Shown here in pieces: positions 8,921 through 17,469 of a stretch of DNA of 64,000 nt; position 1 is the stretch's first letter; each line of letters starts with the position of its first letter. Position numbers and translations under genes: made by a program. This DNA is from a bacterium (GTDB taxonomy: Bacteria > Hinthialibacterota > Hinthialibacteria > OLB16). The stretch lies in the NCBI GenBank assembly GCA_022072055.1, contig JAJVIK010000006.1:186001-250000 (forward strand), in the 5' to 3' direction. The notes beneath the pieces were generated by a model that made no database searches, was not told the origin of the DNA, and saw only the letters and a list, made by a program, of their open reading frames with translations.

Positions 8921-11163
8921 GAAGGTGTCTCCAAGTTCCGCTAGCCCTGGCGATCCTCCTTGGGGTTGGATGGACGGTCTACACCTTGGCCACTCGGGTT
9001 CCGGTCCGAATTCCTCCCCGCAAGGTGGTGGTGCTGGGCTTTGATGGCGCCGACCCTCGTCTGTGCCGGGAGTACCTGGAGAAAGGGTTGCTTCCAAACC
9101 TCGCGGCGCTCATGAAGGAGGGGACCTTCATGGACCTGGAAACGGTCAACCCTTCCCAATCGCCGGTTTCGTGGAGCTCCTTCGCGGTTGGGGCGGACCC
9201 GGGGGCGCATGGAATCTTCGATTTCCTCACGCGCAACCCGATCGCCCCGACCTATGCCCCCAGCCCAGAGTCTTTCGTCGGCCAGGTCGAGGCGAGGTTC
9301 TTCGCGGGGATTCCGATCCGCCGACCCAAGGTTATCAACAAGCGCGGGGGACGGGCTTTTTGGGAATATGCCGCCGAGGATGGGATCAAAACCGCCTTGT
9401 TCCTGGTTCCGGTGACCTTCGCTCCCCCTTGTCTGCCAAATGGGCTTGCGTTCTCCGGCCTGGGAGTTCCCGATCTCTGCGGAACTCAGGCCAAGTATTT
9501 CTTTCTGACCTCCAGCCCCTCGCGTTCGAAACGGACCGTGGACACCGAATTCGGCGGCTTGCTCGGCGCGCTTGCCCGGGTGGGGAGCCTTTACCGAGGT
9601 CAACTCATCGGGCCTCCCTCTCCGCTTTGGAAACAGGAAAAGTCGGCTCGGGCCTCGAAGCTTGAGACTCTCAGGCGGAAGATTGAGCGGGCAGGAGCCG
9701 CTTCCGAGAGCAAGCGCAAGCTGGAGGACGAGTTCCAGGCGCTCCAGACGGAGTACGATGCGTTTCGGAAGACCCCCGAGCGGCTCACCATGCCGATTGA
9801 GATTGAACCGAACCCGGACGGTCGAGGGGCCAAGGTTCGAGTGGACAACGAGCTTCAGGAGGTCCGGGTCGGCAAATGGAGCGACTGGTTTCGTGTTCGC
9901 TTCAAAGTGACTCGATTCATCTCCGCGCATGGCATCTGCAAGGTCCTGCTCCAATCGGCGAGTCCAATCGTGGACATCTATGTTTCCCCCATTGAAATCA
10001 GCCCGGAAAAGCCGGTGATTCCGATCTGTTGCCCTTCCCACTTCAGCGCGCGGCTCGCCAAGAAGGTGGGTCTGTTCAAGACGCGGGGTTGGGAGTCGGA
10101 CACCGCGGGCCTCAAGGAAGGGGCCATCGACGAAAAGGCCTTTGTCGAGGACACCTTGGCCACGATGGACCAGCAGTGCGAGATGCTCCTCGAGACCTTG
10201 GCCCATGACGATTGGGGCCTCTTTGTGGCGGTGCTGTCTGAGACCGACCGGATGAGCCACGCCATGTGGCGCCTCATCGATCCCCAGCACCCGCTTTACG
10301 ACCCCGTGCTGGCGGCTGAGTATGGGGACTCGATTCAGAAGTCCTATCAGAAAATGGACGAAATTGTCGGCAAAGTCCGCGGACGGATCGACCCGGACAA
10401 GTCCGATCTCTATGTGATCTCGGACCATGGCTTCCGCTCCTTCCGGAAGGGGGTGAACCTGAACACCTGGCTTTCGCGGAACGGGCCGGGGGGGGATTCC
10501 ACCAGACCGTTCATGCAGCTGCGCGTCCCGACCGACCGGAAGTACAATCTCGAGGACTTGTTTGGAGGGAAAACAGACTACTTCATGACTGAGGTGTTTG
10601 ATCCGGTCAGCGGCGCGACTCGTTCCGAGTGGTATGTAAACTGGAAAGAGACCGAGGCATTCTCGCTCGGACTCGGGTCGATCTTCATCAATCTGAAGGG
10701 ACGTGAGACTCACGGTTCGGTCCAACGGTCGGACTATGACGCGGTCTGCGAGGAGATTGTGCGCGGGCTGGAAGCGCTGGTCGATCCGGATACGGGGGAA
10801 AAGGTGATCCACAAGGTCTATCGCGGGACCGAAATCTTTCACGGCCCTTACGCCCGTGTGGAGAGCACCGCCTTCCCCGACCTGATGGTCGGTTTCGCGG
10901 AAGGGTACCGGGTCGGCTGGCAATCCACTCTGGGGGGCATCGAGGATCAAGTGATCAGCCTGAACCGCGAAAAATGGAGCGGCGATCATTGCGGGATTGA
11001 CCCTAGCTTAACCGGCGGGATCTTCTTCTCCAATCGCAAGGTGTCTTCGGACAGCGCGGGGGTGATCGACCTGGCCCCCACAATCCTCTCCGCCCTGGGA
11101 GTCAAGTATCCGACGATGCAAGGGCAAGCGCTTTCCTTGGACAGTCCGGGAGGAGGCCTATGA
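8917..11163 (+). CDS. Membrane-anchored alkaline-phosphatase-superfamily protein (type I phosphodiesterase-like)
   Basis: The ATG at 8917 overlaps the esterase stop and starts with a hydrophobic anchor (about residues 6-24). VVLGFDGADP provides the first metal Asp of the type I phosphodiesterase/nucleotide pyrophosphatase fold. S-P-V-S-W-S-S-F holds the likely nucleophile. SETDRMSH and SDHGFRSF provide further metal ligands, and GDHCGIDP occurs near the end. A coiled region (about 250-300) is inserted between core blocks. At 748 residues it is longer than a minimal enzyme of this superfamily. Likely a periplasm-facing hydrolase of phosphodiesters or a phospholipid/phosphoglycan; the substrate cannot be read. 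Its TGA overlaps the glnD ATG. Confidence 0.8.
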   Translation: MRRCLQVPLALAILLGVGWTVYTLATRVPVRIPPRKVVVLGFDGADPRLCREYLEKGLLPNLAALMKEGTFMDLETVNPSQSPVSWSSFAVGADPGAHGIFDFLTRNPIAPTYAPSPESFVGQVEARFFAGIPIRRPKVINKRGGRAFWEYAAEDGIKTALFLVPVTFAPPCLPNGLAFSGLGVPDLCGTQAKYFFLTSSPSRSKRTVDTEFGGLLGALARVGSLYRGQLIGPPSPLWKQEKSARASKLETLRRKIERAGAASESKRKLEDEFQALQTEYDAFRKTPERLTMPIEIEPNPDGRGAKVRVDNELQEVRVGKWSDWFRVRFKVTRFISAHGICKVLLQSASPIVDIYVSPIEISPEKPVIPICCPSHFSARLAKKVGLFKTRGWESDTAGLKEGAIDEKAFVEDTLATMDQQCEMLLETLAHDDWGLFVAVLSETDRMSHAMWRLIDPQHPLYDPVLAAEYGDSIQKSYQKMDEIVGKVRGRIDPDKSDLYVISDHGFRSFRKGVNLNTWLSRNGPGGDSTRPFMQLRVPTDRKYNLEDLFGGKTDYFMTEVFDPVSGATRSEWYVNWKETEAFSLGLGSIFINLKGRETHGSVQRSDYDAVCEEIVRGLEALVDPDTGEKVIHKVYRGTEIFHGPYARVESTAFPDLMVGFAEGYRVGWQSTLGGIEDQVISLNREKWSGDHCGIDPSLTGGIFFSNRKVSSDSAGVIDLAPTILSALGVKYPTMQGQALSLDSPGGGL

Positions 11164-13988
11164 GCGAGGCGCTCGCGGCTCCCAAGGCGCCCGGACTCGA
11201 TCCGGTGGTGTACGAGCTCCGCAAGTTCCGTCAGGAGGGGCTTGAGAAGATCGCGGAGCGCCACAACTCCCAGATCGGCGGCATGCAGATCGTGGATGAA
11301 ACCACCGGGCTGATGGATCAGGTGGTGGTCAAGATCTGGCAGCACGCTCTCCGCGAGGGGACTCAGACCGCCGGGGTGGATTTTTCGGTCACTCCCCCGC
11401 GCGTGGCGCTGGTGGCCATCGGCGGATACGGGCGCGCGCAGCTCCATCCCCGCTCGGATGTGGACATCCTCTTTCTCCACCGCAAAGCCCTCCGCCCCTT
11501 TGAGGAGACCCTGGTCAAGACCACCCTCCGAATCCTCTGGGACCTCGGCCTGGACATCGGCCATTCGGTTCGCACGATCCCAGACTGCATCCGCATGGCG
11601 GGAACCGATCTCGACACGCAGACCGCGCTCTTGGAGAATCGCTTTCTCGCCGGCAACCGCCCGTTGTACGAGGAGTTTCACCGACGTTACCGTGATTTCA
11701 TCGCGGGCAGGGGCATTCGCAAGTTTGTTTCGCAAAAGGAGTGGGAGCGTCAAGAGCGCTACCGTCGTCATGGCGATGTGGTCGCGGTCCAGGAGCCCAA
11801 CATCAAGGAGGGCGCCGGAGGCTTGCGGGACTTGCACCATGCGATCTGGCTGGCGCTTGCGGTGTTCGATATTTCCAATCTCGCCGGGATGCGCCGCAGC
11901 GGACTGATCCGGGAGCCGTTTTATGGTCAGCTTTGCCAAGCGGTGGACTTCCTGCTCAGGGTTCGCAACGAGCTCCACCTGAATTTCAAAACCAGTTCCA
12001 ACCGGCTCTCCTTCGAGGTCCAGGAGGCGGTGGCGAAATCCTTCCGCTATCGGGACGAGGGGGTCAATCTCGCCGAGGAAAGCCTGATGCGGGATTATTA
12101 CAAGGCCGCCTCGACCGTTCAACAATTCGCCGACCGGATGACCAACCAGTGCCTCAAGCCCCCGCGCTGGAAACTGCTCCGTTACCTGTTTCAGCGCCGC
12201 GATTATGAGGATGGGTTTGTGCTGCGGTCGGGAATCCTCTCGGTCAAAACCCCTGAGACTTTCTTCCTCAACCGCCCCGACCGTGTGATCCGCCTGTTTG
12301 AGATTTTCCAGGAAACCGCCTGCGCCTTTGATGGGGAGATGCTCACCGAGCTGCCCCGCATCCTCTCCTCGATGACCGTGGAGGACTTCACCGAGCCCAA
12401 GGAGATCGGATCGAGGATCATCTCCATGCTCTCCAAGAAGGGACGAGTGGGACCGGTTTTCCGCGCGCTGTATGAGCTTGAGGTTTTGGACCTGATCATG
12501 CCCGAATTCACCGTGATCCGCTGTCTGCCCCGACGCGACCTGTACCATCGGTACACGGTCGATGAGCACTCGGTGATCACCCTCGATATCCTGGATGGCC
12601 TGGCGGAGGAGCAAGCCCCCGCGTCCCCCTGTCTCCCACTCAAGGAGCTCGCGGATCGCTTCCCCGGAGTCCGCCGCAAGTGGCGTTGGTGGGGCGGAAA
12701 GGCGCGCGACAACGACCAAGCCGAAATCGAGCCCGCCCCGGCGCTCGACACCATGACCCTCCCGATATACAGCCAGGGGGGGGAAAGCATCCTCAAGGAG
12801 ATCCGCCAGCTCTACGCGGCGGTCGCCAAGCCGCATCTTCTCTACCTTGCCACGTTCCTCCATGATATCGGGAAAGGTCGGGGCGGGGACCATCACATCA
12901 AGGGAGCGATGATCGCCCACGAGATCTGTCGCCGGCTCGGCCTCAACGCTCCGGAGACCGACTTGGTGATCTTCCTGGTGGAAAAGCACCTCGAATTCGC
13001 CAAGATCGCCTTTCGGTTCGACACGCAGGACTTCGCCACGGTGGAGGAGTTTGGCTCCTTGTGCGACACGCGCGAGAAGCTGGACTATCTTTACATTCTG
13101 ACCCTGGCGGATATATGGGCGGTGAACACCGAGCTTCTCACCGAATGGAAGCTCGCCATGCTGCATCAATTCTACAGGGAGGTGCGGGCGTTCTTGGACG
13201 ATCGGGCGGCGGTGGAGGCAAAACGCGCCGAGGAGCGGCGGCAGGCTTACGCCAAGTTCCTGGATGAGCTGCCGCGCGACCTCTCGCAGTCGGAGGCCGA
13301 GAAGCATCTCAGCCGAATGCCCTCCGAGTATCTTTTCAAGCAGAACGCCGACACGCTCCACCAACATCTGCGCCTGCTTCGCAAATACACCGGCGAGGCT
13401 CCGGTGGTCGGCTGCCGCGAAACCCTCTCCAATATCCTCGAAGTCACCACGATCCAGCCCTCCCGCATCGGCAATTTCATGCGCACCGCAAGAGCCATGT
13501 CCAGCCTGGGGCTCAGCATCTCCGAGGCGCGCATGTTTGTCCGCGATGATGGAGTCGCGTTCAACACCCTCCTCACCGAACACCAGGAGCGGATCGGCTT
13601 CGGGGAGGACATGGCGCGGCGAGTGATCGAGAGAACCATTGAGTCCATCCAGGATCGCTGGGATCCCAAGTGGGACCCCAAGCCGACCAAGACCGGCGAG
13701 TTCGGGCGCTCCCGCTACACCCCCACGGTGGAGGTGCTCAATCAAGTCTCCCCCCGTTACACGGTGATCGAGGTGCGTTGCGCGGACGCCATCGGCGTTC
13801 TGGTACGGATCACCTCGGTGCTTGCCAAGTACGGCCTGAACATCGATTTCGCGCGGATCCACACCGAGGGCCAGCGCGTGATCGACACCTTCTTTGTCCT
13901 GGACAGTGACCGGAGGAAATTCGAGGAGCCGCAGAAGATCAACTGGCTCAAGAACTCGCTGGTAAAGGCGCTCAACGAAATTGTCTAG
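11160..13988 (+). CDS. glnD: Bifunctional PII uridylyltransferase/uridylyl-removing enzyme
   Basis: This 942-residue protein has the GlnD order. A nucleotidyltransferase domain carries GGYGRAQLHPRSDVD (88-102, both catalytic Asp present). GAGGLRDLHH is the conserved linker motif. An HD domain carries HDIGKGRGGDHH (about 568-579), and two ACT domains follow, the last ending the protein. GlnD uridylylates and deuridylylates PII according to glutamine level, so this is the nitrogen sensor. GGAGGAGG precedes the ATG, which overlaps the upstream stop by four bases. Compared with the enterobacterial enzyme there are roughly 60 extra residues between HRYTVDEHS and HDIGKG. No glnB or amtB gene is in the window. 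Coupling to a phosphodiesterase gene is unusual. Confidence 0.92.
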   Translation: MSEALAAPKAPGLDPVVYELRKFRQEGLEKIAERHNSQIGGMQIVDETTGLMDQVVVKIWQHALREGTQTAGVDFSVTPPRVALVAIGGYGRAQLHPRSDVDILFLHRKALRPFEETLVKTTLRILWDLGLDIGHSVRTIPDCIRMAGTDLDTQTALLENRFLAGNRPLYEEFHRRYRDFIAGRGIRKFVSQKEWERQERYRRHGDVVAVQEPNIKEGAGGLRDLHHAIWLALAVFDISNLAGMRRSGLIREPFYGQLCQAVDFLLRVRNELHLNFKTSSNRLSFEVQEAVAKSFRYRDEGVNLAEESLMRDYYKAASTVQQFADRMTNQCLKPPRWKLLRYLFQRRDYEDGFVLRSGILSVKTPETFFLNRPDRVIRLFEIFQETACAFDGEMLTELPRILSSMTVEDFTEPKEIGSRIISMLSKKGRVGPVFRALYELEVLDLIMPEFTVIRCLPRRDLYHRYTVDEHSVITLDILDGLAEEQAPASPCLPLKELADRFPGVRRKWRWWGGKARDNDQAEIEPAPALDTMTLPIYSQGGESILKEIRQLYAAVAKPHLLYLATFLHDIGKGRGGDHHIKGAMIAHEICRRLGLNAPETDLVIFLVEKHLEFAKIAFRFDTQDFATVEEFGSLCDTREKLDYLYILTLADIWAVNTELLTEWKLAMLHQFYREVRAFLDDRAAVEAKRAEERRQAYAKFLDELPRDLSQSEAEKHLSRMPSEYLFKQNADTLHQHLRLLRKYTGEAPVVGCRETLSNILEVTTIQPSRIGNFMRTARAMSSLGLSISEARMFVRDDGVAFNTLLTEHQERIGFGEDMARRVIERTIESIQDRWDPKWDPKPTKTGEFGRSRYTPTVEVLNQVSPRYTVIEVRCADAIGVLVRITSVLAKYGLNIDFARIHTEGQRVIDTFFVLDSDRRKFEEPQKINWLKNSLVKALNEIV

Positions 13989-14931
13989 GGGCGACTTGCG
14001 CGGAACTTTGCGCGACCGCGATTTTGCAAGGTTTGTTGTCAGCGCGGCGCCGGGTCTCGGTCCGGCTTCATTGTCCCGACTTCTCTCCGCGTTCGGGAAC
14101 CATGAGGCGATTCTCGAAGCCCCCTTTCCGGAGTTGGAGGCGCGGGCCGGGATTCGCTCCGACCTGGCCCGGGAGATTCGCCGCGCCGCGGAGCGCCCCG
14201 AGGAGGCATGGGAGATCCTGGAGGCATTAGACTCCTGCGGGGCCCATGTGCTCTACCCCGACTCGCCCGAGCTTCCCCGCCCGCTTCGAAGCAGTCGCGA
14301 CTCCTGGCATTTCCTCACCATGCTCGGCGAACCCCGCGCCCTCGATACCTTTCCGGTAATCGGGATGGTGGGGTGTCGACGCGCGACCCCGGAGGGTCTC
14401 CAGTTCGCCCATGATCTCGCGGCCGAATTGGGGCGTCGGGGGGTCGCCACACTCTCCGGCATGGCTCAAGGCATTGATCGCGCTTCTCACCTCGGGAGTC
14501 TCTCCGAGGGAGCTCAAACCATCGGCGCGCTCCCCTTGGGTCTGCTTCGGTTTCTCCACGAAGAACGTCGCTGGCTGCATGGCCTGGAGGGCCGAAGGGA
14601 GGAGAACCTGGCGCTGGTTTCCGGCGCTCCCCCACGGCAACTCTGGTCGGTGTCCGAGGCCATGAGGCGCAACGGCTGGATCGCGGCGTGGTGTGACGCG
14701 CTGGTTGTTGTGGAGGCGGGCGACAAGGGCGGAACCTGGAAGACCGCCTCGAGCGCCGTTCGACTTGGCAAGCCGCTCTGGGTTGTCACCGGCTTCGACT
14801 CCGCCGAAGCGGGAGTGGGGAATTCCGGTCTCCTGAAGACCCTCCGGGGACAAGCGCTCAGCCACTCGGAACCGATCGATTCGCTTGCGGAGCGGATTCA
14901 ATCTTCTATTGTACCGGGCGAATCCCCCTGA
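13981..14931 (+). CDS. dprA: DprA/Smf-like DNA processing protein
   Basis: The 316-residue protein has an N-terminal SAM/HhH-like region (LGPASLSRLL) and a Rossmann-like DprA core. GMVGCRRATPEG and TLSGMAQGIDRASH match the conserved GSR...YG and SG.A.GID..AH blocks. DALVVVEAGDKGGTWKTA matches the usual VVEA...SG(S/A) segment. DprA loads RecA on incoming single-stranded DNA during natural transformation. The C-terminal winged helix common in longer members is not evident. The start is a TTG overlapping the glnD stop by 8 bases, so translation is probably coupled. The core is diverged (C in place of S in GSR), but the family call is firm. Confidence 0.85.
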   Translation: MSRGDLRGTLRDRDFARFVVSAAPGLGPASLSRLLSAFGNHEAILEAPFPELEARAGIRSDLAREIRRAAERPEEAWEILEALDSCGAHVLYPDSPELPRPLRSSRDSWHFLTMLGEPRALDTFPVIGMVGCRRATPEGLQFAHDLAAELGRRGVATLSGMAQGIDRASHLGSLSEGAQTIGALPLGLLRFLHEERRWLHGLEGRREENLALVSGAPPRQLWSVSEAMRRNGWIAAWCDALVVVEAGDKGGTWKTASSAVRLGKPLWVVTGFDSAEAGVGNSGLLKTLRGQALSHSEPIDSLAERIQSSIVPGESP

Positions 14932-15001
14932 TAAGCTTAACTTTGTCGAAGGGAAGCGGCGCTTCGCGCGCCCCTCTCAGGATTGACCGGAACGAATCCC
15001 A

Positions 15002-16147
15002 GTGCAGATCACTCCCGCCAAACTCAAGCGCTTCGCGACCGACTGGGGTTACGCCCGATATGTACTCGCGACCAACCTTGCGCGGACCCTTGAACAATGG
15101 CGCGGAAGGCTGATCGGGACAGCCGCGCCCCCCAAGATGGTCATCCTTCAGATCACCGGCGCCTGCAACCGCACCTGCCGGATGTGCAACCAGTGGGGGG
15201 AAAATGGCGGTTATCACGGCATACCCACCAACCAACTGACGCTCGACCTGGCGACCATCGAGGACGCCCTGGCACAAGTGGCCCGCCATCGACCTTACAT
15301 CCAGATCCTCGGCGGCGAGCCGCCGCTCCATCCTCAATTCGGCGAAGTGCTGGATGCCATTGAACGTCACGCCCTGAGGGCTTCACTCGAAACCAACGGA
15401 ACAACTCTCGATTTCTGGGCCAGGCGTCTCGTGCACGGTCCGGTGGACACGGTCAATGTCTCGATTGATGGCCCGGCGGAGCTCCACGACCAGATTCGAG
15501 GCGCGAAGGGAACCTATCGTCTCGCGGTGAAGGGGATCGAGAAGATCTTCCGCTTGCGGGAAGAGGCCGGAACCGCCAATCCAGCCGTGAACGTGCGGAT
15601 GACGCTCACTGATGAGAACCACGCGCGGATTGTGGAAACCGTGGAATGCTTTAAGGACCTGCCCATCGCGCAGTTCACGATCCAGCACCTCCTTTACGAT
15701 CACCCTCCGCTGCTTGAGGAGAACGCCCGCCTGCTGCGACCGATCAAGCCTGGACACCAGGAGATTCAGGTGGGAGGAACCCTCAAGCCGCCCGCGATCG
15801 ATGGAGAGCTGGTGTGGAGCCAGATCGAAACCCTTCGCGAACCGGGCCGGTATTCGTTTGCGGTGGTCCCCAATCCCCACTACCAAAAGGACTATGTGCG
15901 CGATTACTACCGAGACGCCTCCTACCTTCCTGACCCCGGACTGATTTGCCGAATCCCCCAGGAAGTCCTTTCGATCAGCTGCCAGGGCGAGGCCACCATA
16001 TGCAGCCATTTCTATGTGGGCCGAATCAGGGAGGCGCCGCTGATGGAACTCTGGAACAGTCCGATGTCGCGTGAGTTTAGAAAACTGCTTGCCCGCAGAG
16101 GGTCCATCCCGGCTTGTAAGATCTGCTGTTACCCCACCGAGGAGTGA
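15002..16147 (+). CDS. Radical SAM/SPASM-type protein
   Basis: C55-x3-C59-x2-C62 in GACNRTCRMCN is the [4Fe-4S]/SAM motif, followed by the glycine-rich QILGGEPPLHP block. Cysteines near the C-terminus (CRIP, SCQGEATICSH, ACKICC) suggest a SPASM-like auxiliary cluster domain. At 381 residues it fits the radical SAM proteins with SPASM ends that mature peptides or act on cofactors and surface components. No precursor peptide gene is visible beside it, so the substrate is unknown. The start is GTG, 70 bases after dprA. A weak hairpin with a nine-T tract follows the stop. Confidence 0.85.
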   Translation: MQITPAKLKRFATDWGYARYVLATNLARTLEQWRGRLIGTAAPPKMVILQITGACNRTCRMCNQWGENGGYHGIPTNQLTLDLATIEDALAQVARHRPYIQILGGEPPLHPQFGEVLDAIERHALRASLETNGTTLDFWARRLVHGPVDTVNVSIDGPAELHDQIRGAKGTYRLAVKGIEKIFRLREEAGTANPAVNVRMTLTDENHARIVETVECFKDLPIAQFTIQHLLYDHPPLLEENARLLRPIKPGHQEIQVGGTLKPPAIDGELVWSQIETLREPGRYSFAVVPNPHYQKDYVRDYYRDASYLPDPGLICRIPQEVLSISCQGEATICSHFYVGRIREAPLMELWNSPMSREFRKLLARRGSIPACKICCYPTEE

Positions 16148-16156
16148 GACAAGCAC

Positions 16157-16180
16157 GCCCTGCAGGGGCTCTTTTTTTTT
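16157..16180 (+). terminator. Probable Rho-independent terminator after the radical SAM gene
   Basis: GCCC (16157-16160) can pair with GGGC (16166-16169) around a five-base loop. Nine T residues follow at 16172-16180. The stem is short but the U-tract is long, and it lies 10 bases past the radical SAM stop. Confidence 0.5.
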
Positions 16181-16374
16181 CGGGTCAGTGAGGCAAAAAG
16201 TGGTTGCGGGAATGGCTGAACTTGGGTATGGTTCCTTCCATTGGGTCGCGTGTGGCGGCTCGTCGCGGCGGAGGTTTTGTTTCCGTGGTGACTGTGTTGT
16301 TCCAGGAGGTCGACGCGGTTTCCGGTCCTGTCATCGTCATCCCATCGTTCCGTCTGTCATTCACCATTATGCGG

Positions 16375-16567
16375 GGGATGCGTGAAACCGGAGCCACTCC
16401 CAACCCTTTTTGGGGGGTGGCGCGTCTTGGGGCCAGAAGAGGCTGGGTGAAACAAGGCAGCCCTTCTCGAGGCGAGGCTCAGCAGTGAGGCAGCCTCCGC
16501 CCAACCAAGACGTTGAGTAGACCTTGTTTCTGATGTGGAGGACCCCTTCCCGTGGAGGGGTTTTTTT
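16375..16567 (+). ncRNA. Candidate structured small RNA of unknown family
   Basis: The 432-base gap between the radical SAM terminator and the convergent STAS gene has no convincing protein gene but several helices. CCACTCCC (16394-16401) pairs with GGGGGTGG (16413-16420). GAAACAAGG (16449-16457) pairs perfectly with CCTTGTTTC (16522-16530). Enclosed by that is a hairpin of GGCGAGG (16471-16477) with CCTcCGCC, stacked on CTCA/TGAG with loop GCAG. A terminator follows at 16543-16567. A possible promoter, TTGCGG (16204-16209) with 17-base spacing to TATGGT (16227-16232), would give a longer RNA, so the 5' end is uncertain. Conserved tmRNA, RNase P and SRP motifs were not found. Confidence 0.4.
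16543..16567 (+). terminator. Rho-independent terminator ending the candidate small RNA
   Basis: CCCCTTC (16543-16549) pairs with GTGGAGGGG-side bases 16554-16560 around a four-base loop, followed immediately by seven T residues (16561-16567). It points rightwards, so it serves a plus-strand transcript, not the minus-strand STAS gene that ends at 16580. Confidence 0.7.
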
Positions 16568-16579
16568 GTTTTTGCCGCC

Positions 16580-17278
16580 TCAGTCCCCCTCTTCCCCGAA
16601 CACCTCCATCAAATGGGAGCTGACTGTCTCAATGACCCGTTGGACGACGCCCGGCTCAAGACGCAGTTCGTGGGCGACAGTCCTTGAGTCCCGCGTGAGC
16701 TGCTTCTCGGGGGTCGCTTCGTCCGGGGATTCAAGTTGGCCCGACTCCAGCAACCGGCTGTAGGTCCGCCAGATCTCGCGCACCACGCGCTCATCCTTCC
16801 CAGCCAGGCTCGCGACACGCCCGAAATCAATCGGGATCAGCCCCTCCTCCGATGCCGGTCGGCTGTCGGACTCTTCCGTCTCCTCCCGTGGAATCGGCTT
16901 TTCGCTCCGCCAGCGCTCAAGCCGCTGGGCGCGACGCTCCGCCAGTCGCTCTTCGCCAAGGGCGGCAAGGTCCGCGGGGGGATCCGTCTGGGGCAGCTGC
17001 CGTGTTCGATGGGCGACAAAGCTCATCGGGCGCACATACAGCTCCATCTCGCGCTGTTGCTCCTGGAGGGATTTCCTCAGGTCGATCAAGCGACCCAAGC
17101 CGGCCTCATCGATGTATTCGCATTCGTAGAGGTTGAAAATCACCCGCTCGCCGAGACGGGACCGGATCTCTTCCAGGGTCTCCTCGACACGAGCTGCGGT
17201 GGTCGAGTCGAATGTCCCCACAAGCGAGACAATCACCGAATCGAATTTTCGCTGTCTCTCGACCGATAGATCGCCCAT
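16580..17278 (-). CDS. STAS-domain protein lacking the phosphorylatable Ser
   Basis: ATG at 17278 is chosen over upstream in-frame codons because GGAG sits about 10 bases before it and the STAS fold begins at once (MGDLSVERQRKFDSVIVSL). Residues 1-95 resemble anti-sigma-factor antagonists. However, the D-S-S-G signature of SpoIIAA/RsbV reads D-E-A-G in EYIDEAGLGRL, so the usual phosphorylated Ser is absent. A charged linker leads to a C-terminal helical region of about 90 residues that I do not recognise. Length is 232 residues. No adjacent anti-sigma kinase or sigma factor is seen, so its partner is unknown. It is convergent with the candidate small RNA and divergent from the SH3-like gene. 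Confidence 0.65.
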   Translation of the reverse strand: MGDLSVERQRKFDSVIVSLVGTFDSTTAARVEETLEEIRSRLGERVIFNLYECEYIDEAGLGRLIDLRKSLQEQQREMELYVRPMSFVAHRTRQLPQTDPPADLAALGEERLAERRAQRLERWRSEKPIPREETEESDSRPASEEGLIPIDFGRVASLAGKDERVVREIWRTYSRLLESGQLESPDEATPEKQLTRDSRTVAHELRLEPGVVQRVIETVSSHLMEVFGEEGD

Positions 17279-17469
17279 GAAGAGTCTCCGGGAGCGGATT
17301 GTAAGCGCCTCGGACTGGGTTGGGAATGAGTCGAAACCCCTGGGCTCCCACCTTTCCCTTTGAATTCTCCGGCACCCTTGCCGCGCCCATCGCCCTCCGG
17401 TAAGAATAGGCCAATAAGGCCGATGGGGATCTCCCCCGTGCGGGCCATGCATTGGGAGTGAAAGAGCGG

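Noticed and set aside
8941-10989. 682-codon minus-strand frame opposite the phosphatase-superfamily gene
   Set aside because: Composition is His/Arg/Gly/Pro-rich with no domain, and the plus strand encodes a recognisable enzyme.
10986-13862. 958-codon minus-strand frame opposite glnD
   Set aside because: It mirrors the glnD codons exactly; glnD motifs are unambiguous. Long antisense frames are expected at this GC.
16186-16567. tmRNA, RNase P RNA or SRP RNA in the long intergenic gap
   Set aside because: The expected conserved blocks (tmRNA 3' T-arm, RNase P GAGGAAAGTCC, SRP GGAA-loop hairpin) were searched for by eye on both strands and not found; left as unknown RNA.
17279-17452. N-terminal extension of the STAS protein
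   Set aside because: The extra 58 residues are Arg/Gly/Pro-rich with no STAS similarity, and ATG 17278 has a good ribosome site.
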